Shown here piece after piece: positions 33,899 through 42,228 of a stretch of DNA of 42,228 nt. The position numbers were made by a program, and so were the translations under genes. Under the pieces are notes generated by a model. That model saw only the letters and a list, made by a program, of their open reading frames with translations, searched no databases and was not told the origin of the DNA. Source of the DNA: Mangrovicoccus ximenensis (lineage in GTDB: Bacteria; Pseudomonadota; Alphaproteobacteria; Rhodobacterales; Rhodobacteraceae). Location: positions 293,596 to 335,823 of the forward strand of contig NZ_QBKZ01000004.1 of NCBI RefSeq assembly GCF_003056725.1, given 5' to 3'. Numbering within the stretch: position 1 is the stretch's first letter; each line of letters begins with the position of its first letter.

Positions 33899-35095
33899 TC
33901 AGGTCCGCGCGCAGACCGCGGCGGCGGCTTCGAGTGCGCCCTTGCCGTGCGGAATGCCGAGCGCGGCCATGCCGGCCTCGATCGTGCCGAGCACGCCCAG
34001 CACCATGTGGGCGTTGACATGGCCCATGTGGGCGATGCGGAAATAGCCGTCGGAATCGCGTTTCTCGACGGTTTCCATGCCGAGCCCGATGCCCAGCGTC
34101 ACCCCCGCCTCGTCGGTCAGCCACTGGCGCAGCCGCGGCCCGTGCTCCTTGCCGATATGCAGCGTCGTCACCGCGTGGCTCCGCAGCGCCGGGTCGGCGA
34201 TGTTGAAGGCCAGCGGGCCGTCCTGGCTCCAGGCCTCGACCGCCGCCCAGACCGTGCGGGCCAGCGTCGCGTGCCGCGCCCAGACATTCTCCATGCCTTC
34301 CTCATGCAGCATCGAGAGCGCCTCGCGCAGGCCGTAGAGATGGTGCGTCGGCGCGGTGCCGTTGAAATACTGGTAGAACATTTCGGGTTCCGAGCGCGGC
34401 ACCCAGTCCCAGTACATGCTGACGGTCTCCACCTCGGCGCGGCGGGCCTTGGCGCGCGCGTTGAAGAACACGAAGCCGAGGCCGGGCGGCGTCATCAGCC
34501 CCTTCTGCGAGGCGGTGATCACCACGTCGGCGCCCCAGTCATCCATCCGCATCTCGTCCACCGCGAGGCAGGCGATGCAGTCGACCATCAGGAGCGCCGG
34601 GTGCCCGGCGGCGTCGATGGCGGCGCGCACGGCCGCGACGTCGCTCTTCACCGAGGTCGCGGTATCGACCTGCACCATGGTGATGACCTTGATCCCGTGG
34701 CCGGGGTCATTGCGCAGCCGCTCTTCGACCCGGGCCGGATCGACCGGCGCCTGCAGGCCGAAATCGAGCCGCTCGACCTCGACGCCCATGCGCCCGGCGG
34801 TCTCCGCCCAGCCGAAGCCGAAGCGTCCGGTGCACAGCGCCAGCATGCGGTCGCCCGGCGACAGCACGTTGGCGGCCGAAGCCTCCCAGACGCCATGGCC
34901 GTTGGCGATGTAGATCGCGACATGGCCGTCCGTGCAGGCGACGCGCTTCAGATCGGGGATCATCGCGTCGGTCATGTCGGCGAGCGCGCCGTAATAGATG
35001 TTGGGCGCAGGGCGGTGCATGGCCTGCAGCACCCGGTCGGGCATGACCGAGGGGCCGGGGATGGCAAGATAATGACGACCGTGAGCGAGAGACAT
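33899..35095 (-). CDS. Class V aminotransferase (alanine/serine-glyoxylate type)
   Basis: A 398-residue PLP enzyme of fold type I. The Schiff-base lysine lies in ITASQKGLMTPPG and the PLP aspartate in MVDCIACLAVDE. The start LAIPGPSVMPDRVLQAMHRP is the hallmark of serine-glyoxylate/alanine-glyoxylate and (S)-ureidoglycine-glyoxylate aminotransferases. The physiological amino donor cannot be told from sequence alone. ATG 35095 follows an AAAGGTGCG site. The gene is complete, although its 3' end lies only ~30 bp from the panE break. The 177-bp gap to the divergent phosphatase gene holds no other gene. Confidence 0.92.
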   Translation of the reverse strand: MSLAHGRHYLAIPGPSVMPDRVLQAMHRPAPNIYYGALADMTDAMIPDLKRVACTDGHVAIYIANGHGVWEASAANVLSPGDRMLALCTGRFGFGWAETAGRMGVEVERLDFGLQAPVDPARVEERLRNDPGHGIKVITMVQVDTATSVKSDVAAVRAAIDAAGHPALLMVDCIACLAVDEMRMDDWGADVVITASQKGLMTPPGLGFVFFNARAKARRAEVETVSMYWDWVPRSEPEMFYQYFNGTAPTHHLYGLREALSMLHEEGMENVWARHATLARTVWAAVEAWSQDGPLAFNIADPALRSHAVTTLHIGKEHGPRLRQWLTDEAGVTLGIGLGMETVEKRDSDGYFRIAHMGHVNAHMVLGVLGTIEAGMAALGIPHGKGALEAAAAVCART

Positions 35096-35272
35096 GACGC
35101 ACCTTTCGACCTGCGCGAACCACCCCGACGGAGTAGTCCGGGCGTTGCACGGCGTCCAGCCTCGGTGGGCGTTTTTGCGCCGCGGACTTGATGCATCCCC
35201 CCCGAGCGCGTATTTCCCCGCCACTTGCGGTCCTTTTTCCCGAGGCGGGACCGCGCAGATGGCGGCAGGTAC

Positions 35273-35950
35273 ATGAATCCGATCAAGGCGCGGTTCCGCG
35301 AGTTCGAGCACAAGATGCGCAAGAAATACGGGCGCAGGATCGGCACCCCGGCCGAGCGGCGCCAGGCGATGCTGCATTTCCACCTGCTGGATCACGGCAT
35401 CCTGCGCACCGTGTGGTGGAACATGGAGCAGATCGCGCCGGGCATCTGGCGGTCGAACCAGCCCTCGCCGCGCCGCGTCGCGCATTATGCCAAGATGGGC
35501 ATCCGCACGATCATCAACCTGCGCGGCGAGAAGAAGCATTCGCCCTACCTGTTCGAGCGCGAGGCCTGCGCGCGCCACGGCATCACGCTCCTCGACATCG
35601 AGCTGTCGGCGCGCAAGCTGGTGCCGCGCGAGAGCCTCATCGAGCTGATCGGGCTGATGCGGCGGGCCGAACGGCCGATGCTGATGCATTGCAAGTCGGG
35701 CTCCGACCGGGCCGGGTTCGCCGCGGTGATCTACCTGGCGGTGGTCGAGGGCCGGCCGATCGCCGAGGCGCGCCGCCACCTGCACTGGAAATACCTGCAT
35801 CTGAGCAGCACCGATACCGGCATCCTCGACCATGTGCTCGACGTGTACGAGGCGGAAAGCCGCGAGACCGGGCAATCGCTGGAGGAATGGATCTCCACGC
35901 GCTACGATCACGAGGCGCTGACCCGGAGCTGGAAGAGGACACGGAAATGA
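35273..35950 (+). CDS. Dual-specificity / tyrosine-type phosphatase
   Basis: A 225-residue protein with the cysteine-phosphatase signature HCKSGSDRAG, that is C140-x5-R146, and a preceding general-acid region. The N-terminal part (IWRSNQPSPRRVAHYAKMGI, TIINLRGEKK) is typical of DSP/Siw14-like phosphatases in alphaproteobacteria. It overlaps the ABC exporter gene by 4 bp (ATGA) and so is translationally coupled to it. The substrate could be a lipid, inositol-phosphate or protein. Coupling to a lipid-flippase-type exporter suggests envelope lipid metabolism, an inference. It is complete. Confidence 0.9.
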   Translation: MNPIKARFREFEHKMRKKYGRRIGTPAERRQAMLHFHLLDHGILRTVWWNMEQIAPGIWRSNQPSPRRVAHYAKMGIRTIINLRGEKKHSPYLFEREACARHGITLLDIELSARKLVPRESLIELIGLMRRAERPMLMHCKSGSDRAGFAAVIYLAVVEGRPIAEARRHLHWKYLHLSSTDTGILDHVLDVYEAESRETGQSLEEWISTRYDHEALTRSWKRTRK

Positions 35951-37740
35951 GCAGACGCGAGACCGAAGTCCCCGACGCAGAGGCCTGGCCGCTGATCTCG
36001 TGGCTCTGGAAGCACTACCTGAGCCCCTACAAGTGGCGCGTCGCGATCGCCTTCGGCCTGATGTCGCTCGAGGGCTCGATGATGGGCCTCTTGGCCTACA
36101 CGCTGAAGCCGATGTTCGACAAGATCTTCATCGGCGGCCAGGTCGAGGCGATGAAATGGGTCGCGCTGGCGATCATGGCGATCTTCATCGTGCGCGGCGT
36201 CTCGAGCCTGGTGCAGAAGCGGATCATGACCTGGGTCGGCCAGGTCTCGACCGCGCAGATGCGCCGCGACCTGCTCGCGCATGTCATGTCGCTCGACACC
36301 GCGTTCCACAACAACCACCCTCCGGGCCACATGATCACCCGCGTCCAGGGCGACGTGGTCGGCATCGGCTCGGTCTGGCGCAGCTTCTTCCTCGGCGTCG
36401 GGCGCGACATCATCTCGGTGATCTCGCTGTCGGCGGTGGCGCTGTCGATCGACTGGAAATGGACGCTGATCGCGCTGGTGGGCGCGCCGCTGCTGCTGGC
36501 GCCGATCTCCTGGGTGCAGCGCTTCGTGCGCCGCCAGACCAAGCGCGAGCGCGACCTCAGCTCGGACATCACCGTGCGGATGGACGAGATCTTCCACGGC
36601 ATCAACCAGATCAAGCTGAACGCGCTCGAGAACTACCAGCACCGCCGCTACATGACGCTGCAGGACGAGCAGATCGCGCTGTCGATGCAGACCCAGCTGG
36701 GCAAGTCGATGATCCCGCTGCTGGTCGACATGATCACCGGCATCGGCTTCGTCGGCGTGCTCTATTTCGCCGGCGGCGAGATCATCTCCGGCGACAAGAC
36801 CGTCGGCGAGTTCATGAGCTTCTTCACCGCCATGCTGCTGGTCTTCGAACCGATCCGCCGCCTGTCGAACCTGGCGGGCAGCTGGCAGTCCTTCGCGACC
36901 AAGCTGGAGCGGGTGAAGCACCTCTTCGACACCAAGCCGACCATCGTCAGCCTGCCGGATGCCGCGACCGCGCCGCCGCCGCGCCCGGATGTGAAGATCG
37001 AGAATGTCAGCCTCGCCTATGGCGAGCTGCCGGTGCTGCGCCACACCACCTTCACTGCCGAAGCCGGCAAGACCACGGCGCTGGTCGGTCCTTCGGGGGC
37101 GGGCAAGAGCACGGTGTTCAACGTCATCACCCGGCTGATCGACCCTGACGAGGGCCGCGTCACCATCGGCGGCGTCCCGGCGGCGGAAATCGACCTCGGC
37201 ACGCTGCGCAACATGTTCGCGGTGGTCACCCAGGAAAGCCTGCTTTTCGACGAGTCGCTGCGCGAGAACATCACGCTGGGCCGCGAGGGCGTCTCGGAGG
37301 ACGAGCTGGCCCGCGTGCTGGCGGCGGCGCATGTCGACGATTTCGTCGCCAACATGCCGAAGGGGCTCGACAGCGATGTCGGTTCGCGCGGCACGCTGCT
37401 GTCGGGCGGCCAGCGCCAGCGGGTGGCGATCGCCCGGGCGCTGCTGCGCGATGCGCCGATCCTGCTTCTGGACGAGGCCACTTCGGCGCTCGACGTCAAG
37501 AGCGAGGCGGTGGTGCAGGAGGCGCTCGACAAGCTGTCGAAGGGGCGCACCACGCTGGTCATCGCCCACCGCCTGTCGACCGTGCGCGATGCCGACAAGA
37601 TCGTGGTGCTGAACCAGGGCGAGGTCGTCGAGGAGGGCACGCATGACGAGCTTCTGGCCCGCGGCGGCGCCTATGCGGAGCTCTACACCACCCAGTTCGG
37701 CAGCGATTCCGAGGCCTTCCAGGAAAGCAGCACCGCCTGA
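35947..37740 (+). CDS. MsbA-like ABC exporter (fused permease-ATPase)
   Basis: A 597-residue half-transporter with six N-terminal helices (residues ~30-330) and a C-terminal ATPase: Walker A GPSGAGKST near residue 381, ABC signature LSGGQRQR, Walker B ILLLDEATSALD and the H-loop IAHRLSTV. It works as a homodimer in the inner membrane. The MsbA/lipid A-core or related lipid flippase group fits best by the overall pattern, but drug exporters share these features. It is coupled to the phosphatase gene by ATGA. It is complete, with its stop at 37738. Confidence 0.93.
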   Translation: MSRRETEVPDAEAWPLISWLWKHYLSPYKWRVAIAFGLMSLEGSMMGLLAYTLKPMFDKIFIGGQVEAMKWVALAIMAIFIVRGVSSLVQKRIMTWVGQVSTAQMRRDLLAHVMSLDTAFHNNHPPGHMITRVQGDVVGIGSVWRSFFLGVGRDIISVISLSAVALSIDWKWTLIALVGAPLLLAPISWVQRFVRRQTKRERDLSSDITVRMDEIFHGINQIKLNALENYQHRRYMTLQDEQIALSMQTQLGKSMIPLLVDMITGIGFVGVLYFAGGEIISGDKTVGEFMSFFTAMLLVFEPIRRLSNLAGSWQSFATKLERVKHLFDTKPTIVSLPDAATAPPPRPDVKIENVSLAYGELPVLRHTTFTAEAGKTTALVGPSGAGKSTVFNVITRLIDPDEGRVTIGGVPAAEIDLGTLRNMFAVVTQESLLFDESLRENITLGREGVSEDELARVLAAAHVDDFVANMPKGLDSDVGSRGTLLSGGQRQRVAIARALLRDAPILLLDEATSALDVKSEAVVQEALDKLSKGRTTLVIAHRLSTVRDADKIVVLNQGEVVEEGTHDELLARGGAYAELYTTQFGSDSEAFQESSTA

Positions 37741-38489
37741 TCCGCCCGCCGTAGGAGCCGGTTCCGCGGCAGCCGGAGCGGTTGGCGCGGAACTTCTCCC
37801 ATCGGCGCGCAGGCGATCTGCGGAAGGCTGACCGCGCCGACGGCGGCGGGCCCCGCGGCTTGCACCGGCACGCGGATGAACAGACGGCGCCGGGGCAATC
37901 GTTCCGGGTTTTGCCGGGCCCGCTGCCGGAAACTGCCGGGTTATTGCCGATTTGCCGGTGCTCTGGCGCTCCTGCCTCCTGCCGGAACAGGCTTTCGGGC
38001 AGCCCGCCGGGGCATCTGTGCCGAGGCGGATCGGCGGTGGCGCCGCCTGCATCGGAGGGGAGGGTCCAGCGGATGTCGCGGACGATCCCGCCGGGACGGG
38101 CCTGGGCAGCGCGGGGTGGCAGAACCCGCTGTGCCCGAGCGGCCGATCTTTGGGCAACGTCGGTTGCTTGGTCGGGTCAGGGCAGCGGCCGGGACGCACC
38201 GGACCCTGCCGCATGGGACCGCGGTTCGACGGCGTCTCCCGGCGCAAGTTCCGGCTTTCGCCACCGGACGAAGTGCGGCGGAAGAGCCGCCGGAGGGCGG
38301 CGGGGCTGCCGCCATGCCGCCGGACACACGGGGCGTCCGGCATGACCGTCCGGTCCCGCATTCCCGGAACTGGCGGTCGGAAGGGCTGTGGAAAGGCCCG
38401 GGCGCGGCACGTTCCGCATCCGGCATCCGCGGCCGGTCCGCGAGGTTTGCTGCCGCGCGGGCCGGTGGGATCCGGGGGAAGCCCAGGGC
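37741..38489. other. Long stretch without a recognisable gene
   Basis: About 750 bp after the ABC exporter gene. Several GC-rich ORFs exist on both strands but none resembles a protein, and all have the composition of shadow frames. Given the IS66 fragment at its right end, part of it may be strongly decayed IS66 sequence, but no inverted repeat or TnpA/TnpB piece could be found by eye. Confidence 0.45.
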
Positions 38490-38637
38490 CGCTTTGCCTC
38501 TCTGATCGAGACGGCAAAGATCAACGGCGTCGGGCCCTTCGCCTATCTTAAGGCCACGCTGGAGGCGATCGCCGCCAGGCATCCGCAGAACCGGATCGAC
38601 GAACTTCTGCCGTGGCATTCCAACCCGTCAACCTGAG
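38490..38637 (+). pseudogene. IS66-family transposase C-terminal remnant
   Basis: In one plus frame, RFASLIETAKINGVGPFAYL and NRIDELLPWHS match the conserved C-terminus of IS66 TnpC (SLIETAKLNGVDP..YL, RIDELLPWN). The stop follows a few residues later, as in the family. Everything upstream is missing or unrecognisable. It is a dead fragment. Confidence 0.72.
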
Positions 38638-38854
38638 ATCCCGGGAACCCTGCACAGCGCTTGTCCAAGTGCCGTCCGGAGGGGGGGGCGAGGGCCGCCG
38701 CAGACCTGCTGCCAGGGTCAGCGCCTCCCGTGCCCGCGGCCGATGGCGGCGCTGAGGCGGTCCATTTTCGGGACCGCGCCGCCCGCGGCAGGGTGTCAGG
38801 GCGCGGGGACGGCGAAGGTGCCGGCCAGATCGGAAACCGCCCGCCGCCGCCGGG

Positions 38855-41800
38855 TCGAGCCGGTAGGCCAGCGCTTCGATCAGCGCCTCGATCGCCGCCG
38901 CATCGGCATTGCCGTTCAGCGTGACCTCGATGCCCCCGGCGGGAGACGCGGCGGGCGGCGCCGATGTCGAGACCCGCGCCCCGCCCGAATCCGGCCCGGC
39001 CCATTCCAGCGATAGCACCGAACTGCTGGTGTTCTCGAAATAGGTCGCCGAAATGTCGTGATAGCCGGCGCTCAGCGACACGGTGGCCGAGACTTCGGTC
39101 GACCCGTGCACGCCGTCATTGTCGATGATCTTCACGCCGTCGACGGTCAGCTGCGATCCGTCATCGCTGCGCAGGTAGAAGGTGTAGTCCCCCGCCGTGT
39201 CGATCCAGACCGAGCCGTCGGCCGCGGCGGCGAAGTAATCGCCCGGGCCGCCCGGATAGAAGGTCCCGGAATAGCTGACCGCGGCGACCGCCTCGACATG
39301 GTCCGGCGCCGCACCGAAATCGACATCGGCCAGCGCGGAGATGCTCTGGCCGACATTGAAATGCCGCACCACGAACGGCCGGTAGCCCGCCTCCCCCGGC
39401 ACCGCGGCGAGCTGGCCGATCACCGTGCCCCCGTAGAGGATGCTGCTGCCCGAGACCGAAATCTGCCCCGCCCCGGTGCCCGAGCTGGCGACCGACAGCG
39501 TTTCGCCCGCCAGCGAGGCAGGCAGTGCCGCAGAGAGCACCCAGCCATCGAAATCCGCCACCCCGTCGGGATCGAAAGCGATGGCCGCATCGATCAGCTG
39601 CGGCGCGGCCTTGGCGGCGGCGGTGGTGAAATGCTGCCCGGCGAACTCGCTCACCTGCGGCGTGGGCAGGCTGGTCACCGACACCGCGTAATCTGCCGGA
39701 TCGCCGAAGATCCGCTGGTGCACGGCATAGCCCGAGACATCCGGGCCCTCCTCGGCACCCGCGTAGTTGCTGTCCCAGGCGACCACGAAATCATCGCCGT
39801 CGAGCGCCAGCAGCGCCGGGCGCTGCGCAGTGTCCGCGCTGGTGCCGGTCGGCAGGCTGACGGTCTCCTCGCCGTCGATGCGCAGCCCGTCCGCGCCGTA
39901 GCGCTGGAGGTCGACCGTGCGGTACTGGGCGTAGCTGCCCTGGTAATCTGCGTCATGCCAGCCGATGACGAAGCCGCCATCCGCCAGCGCCGCGACGGCG
40001 GGCTGTTGCTGGGTGCCTTCGGTGTTGCCGTTGACCACGAAGGGCGCGTCCAGCGGATTGCCCGCCGGATCGTAGCGCCGCGCCACGATCGACCAGCCGC
40101 TGCCGTCATCTCCGCCCTGGGATTGCCAGACCGCGACGAAGCCGCCATGCGTCCCGCCCGGACCGGCCAGCGCCGCCACCTGCACGCCGCTCTGGTCGTT
40201 GCTGCCCGTGGTGTTCAGGCGGATCTCGCCGAAGGCTTCCGCGCCCGCCGCGCCGAAGCCGCGCGCCATGGCGGCATAGCCAGACCCGTCGATGTTCTGG
40301 CTCTGGTAGCCCAGCACGAAGCCGCCATCCGCCGTCGCCGAGAGCGAGGGATAGTTCTGGTAGCCCGACGAGGTGCCGCTCAGCCGGGTCTCGGCCATCA
40401 CCTCGGTGACCGGCGTGCCACTGGCCGACAGCGCCAGGATCTTGCCGTAGACCCCGTCGACCGAGCCGTCCTGCCCGCGCGAGGTCCAGGCCGCCGCGAC
40501 ATTGCCGTCGGCCAGCGTCGCCAGCGCCGGCGACCACTGGTAGTTCGCCGTGTAGCCGTTGAGCTGGAAGTCGGCGACGGTCTTGGCGCCCGCCGCGTCG
40601 AACCCTGCCATCATGACATGCGACAGGCTGCCATCCCCGGCCGTCGTCTGGTCGCTGCGCCAGGCCACGGCGAACCCGTCGCCCCAGGCGGTGACCGCAG
40701 GCTCGTGCTGCCGGCCTGCCGCAGCGTCGTTCACCAGGATGTCGGCGGCGCGCAGGCTGCCATCGGCATTGTAGATCGCGGCGCGGATATCCTCGGAATT
40801 GCCGCCGGTGGCGTCGTCGGCAAAGACCACCACCCAGCCGCCATCGGCAAGCCGCGCCATCGCCGGGTCGTACTGGTCGTCAGCCGCCGCCGCATTGACC
40901 TGCGTCTCGCCGGGCACCGGGCCGTCGGAATCGGCCTGCGGCGTCACGGCGAAGCTGCCGCGGTCCTGCCAGCTGCGGCCGAGACTGTCGGTCAGGCTGA
41001 CGGTATAGGGAATGTCCGGGAAGACAGCATCCGAAGGGTTGGCATAGCCGAGCGCCTTGAACAGCGCCTCGACCGCCTCCGCGCCGGCCGCCGCGGTGAA
41101 GCTCACCGTGACGCTCTGCTGCCCGCCCGAGAGCGTGCCGATCACGCTGCCCCCGTAGCTGACCGTGCTGCCCGAGACGCCAATCTGCCCCGGCCCGCCG
41201 CCCTGGTCGATGACGCCCAGGCTGTGCTGCGACAGCGGCTCGCGGTTCAGGTCGAGATTGGCGAGGTCGAGCGCGAAGACCAGCTGTCCGCCCGCGAAAT
41301 CCGCGCCTTCCGACGCCGCCGCGCCGACCAGCCCGTCGGCATCGATCGCGGTCAGCCCGGCATTGACCGCGGCTTCCTCCAGCGACGTCCCGGCGAAGCC
41401 CGCCACCTCGGGCCGGCTGTCAATCACGAAGCCCTCCGGCGCGCCGAACACGGCCTGCAGGACCGCATAGCCCGAGCCGTCGCCCTCGGTCGCGGACTGG
41501 CTGGCGGTCCAGGCCGCGACGAAGCCGCCGCCCTCGGAGAGCGGGCGCGCGGCCAGCGCAGGCTGGCTCTGGGTGACCGAGGTCGATTGCAGGTTCAGCT
41601 TCTGCGCCCCGTCGATCCGCCCGCCATCGGCGCCGAAGAGCTGCACCACCGCGTCGCGGTAGATGTAGACCCCGTCGCGGTTGGTGACGCTGTCGTCCTC
41701 ATAATAGGCAATGGCGAAGCCGCCATCGGCCAGCGCCGCGATCTCGGGCTGGTATTGCGTGTCGTAGATCTGGTCGGAGGCAAGGAATGCGCCGCCCTGC

Positions 41801-41965
41801 GCAATGCCCGCGGCATCGAAGAGCTGCGCGTAGACGCCCGCATTCGAGCCGTCATTGCTGCCGGTCCAGGCGACGGCCCAGCGGCCATCGGCAAGCTGCG
41901 CGACCGCCGGGTCGCTGACCGTGCCGCCGGCCGCCATCGCCGCCCGCGCGATCTGGGAAGCCGCG
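38855..41965 (-). CDS. Large repeat-containing surface/adhesin protein with a PA14 domain, both ends missing
   Basis: An open frame of ~1030 genuine residues inside a 1222-codon ORF. About ten copies of a ~50-60-residue unit recur with the core P-A-(V/L)-A-x-L-A-D-G-G-F-x-V-x-W (e.g. PAVAQLADGRWAVAWTGS, PAVAALADGGFVIGWHDA), probably beta-propeller or VCBS-like blades. Two longer beta-sandwich modules contain VSGSxxxYGGxVIGxL. A PA14 carbohydrate-binding domain (GDYFAAAADGSVWID, TFYLRSDDGSQLTVDG) is inserted into the second. There is no signal peptide, RTX repeat or secretion signal, because both ends are cut near 41965 and 38855. Such modules occur in giant T1SS-secreted adhesins. Ligand binding is inferred. 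Confidence 0.75.
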
Positions 41966-42078
41966 AAGCCAGCGCGAGGAGCGGCCCGAGAAGACCGAGC
42001 GCGCCGAGCGTCCGGAGCGCAGCGAACGTCCGGACCGCAGCGAGCGCGCCGCGCGCCGCGGCAACCGCAAGGACGAGC
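41966..42078 (+). other. Charged Arg/Glu-rich coding tail, fragment
   Basis: In one plus frame the sequence reads SQREERPEKTERAERPERS then ERPDRSERAARRGNRKDEP, a charged, repetitive tail like the ends of RNA helicases or RNases in alphaproteobacteria. The DNA repeats the units GAGCG and CGGA. There is no start, no stop at its end and no domain; it abuts antisense adhesin on the left and coaX on the right. The gene cannot be named. Confidence 0.4.
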
Positions 42079-42081
42079 CCC

Positions 42082-42228
42082 ATCGACTGCGGAAACACCA
42101 ACACCGTCTTCGCCATCTGGAACGGCCGCGAGCTGCTCGGCCGCTGGCGGATTTCCACGAACCACAGCCGCACCGCCGACGAATACCATGTCTGGCTGTC
42201 GACGCTGATCCAGCATGAGAAGCTCGAC
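42082..42228 (+). CDS. coaX: Type III pantothenate kinase, fragment (start missing, 3' end outside)
   Basis: The last 49 codons of the window read IDCGNTNTVFAIWNG and RWRISTNHSRTADEY, the N-terminal ATPase-fold motif (D-x-G-N-T-N) and following strand of CoaX, which phosphorylates pantothenate in the first step of CoA synthesis. The family begins about four residues earlier (MLLA-type). Here those codons, the start and the ribosome site are replaced by unrelated sequence. The frame runs off the window. In Rhodobacterales coaX usually follows nuoN and birA, so this piece and the nuoN fragment at the left edge probably belong to one native locus. Confidence 0.88.
   Translation, partial: MDCGNTNTVFAIWNGRELLGRWRISTNHSRTADEYHVWLSTLIQHEKLD

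Noticed and set aside
38548..38854. C-terminal continuation of the large adhesin ORF to 38548
   Set aside because: From about 38855 the reading becomes Arg/Pro-rich and unlike the repeat protein, and it runs antisense to the IS66 remnant.
41966..42216. N-terminal 80 residues of the adhesin ORF starting at 42216
   Set aside because: They are antisense to the charged tail and coaX and have no signal peptide; not the native start.

Overview
The window is high-GC alphaproteobacterial DNA that fits Rhodobacterales (Rhodobacter/Rhodovulum/Paracoccus relatives). The best pointers are the divergent ilvE / petP-petR arrangement, the Lrp-trxB divergon, a nuoN fragment at the left edge and a coaX fragment at the right edge. 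Codon use is uniform in nearly all real genes. No rRNA, tRNA or CRISPR array was seen.

Layout. 1-2.6 kb: 3'-broken nuoN, C-terminally broken TetR regulator, YegD-type Hsp70, orphan IS5-family end. 2.7-6.1 kb: HAD protein and GT2 glycosyltransferase operon. 6.2-8.5 kb: pgeF C-terminal half, Lrp regulator, trxB. 9.1-13 kb: arylsulfatase, ilvE, petP-petR. 13.1-20.2 kb: catabolic gene set (LLM monooxygenase remnant, Rieske oxygenase, aldo/keto reductase, flavoprotein scar) facing a LIV-type ABC transporter operon (livF without a start, livH, livM, APC-like permease). 20.2-24.5 kb: broken DEDDh exonuclease, small acidic ORF, IS5-family and IstB remnants, glycine-rich secreted (autotransporter-like) protein cut short. 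24.5-28 kb: LysR regulator divergent from a VOC dioxygenase and a glutathionyl-hydroquinone reductase, then a queuosine-precursor transporter. 28-31.6 kb: short leader-like ORF with an exceptionally long anti-16S match, MFS transporter, cyanase, Ser/Thr kinase fragment, oxidoreductase tail and 2Fe-2S ferredoxin. 31.7-38.6 kb: CcdA-like antitoxin, second IS5-family remnant, frameshifted panE remnant, class V aminotransferase, DSP-type phosphatase with MsbA-like ABC exporter, IS66 remnant. 38.8-42.2 kb: large repeat/PA14 surface-protein fragment, a short charged tail and the start of coaX.

The dominant structural feature is a mosaic of abrupt joins. At least a dozen otherwise well-preserved genes stop mid-sequence and abut a piece of another gene, often head-to-head or tail-to-tail. 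In Rhodobacterales nuoN, birA and coaX are normally consecutive. Here nuoN loses its last few codons at the left edge, coaX lacks its first few codons at the right edge, birA is absent, and about 41 kb of mostly truncated loci lies between them. This is either a heavily deleted and rearranged genomic region or an assembly chimera; the sequence alone cannot decide. Intact modules between joins (trxB/Lrp, petPR/ilvE, Rieske-AKR, livHM, LysR-VOC-GST, MFS/cynS, phosphatase-ABC) read as normal operons and can be interpreted on their own.
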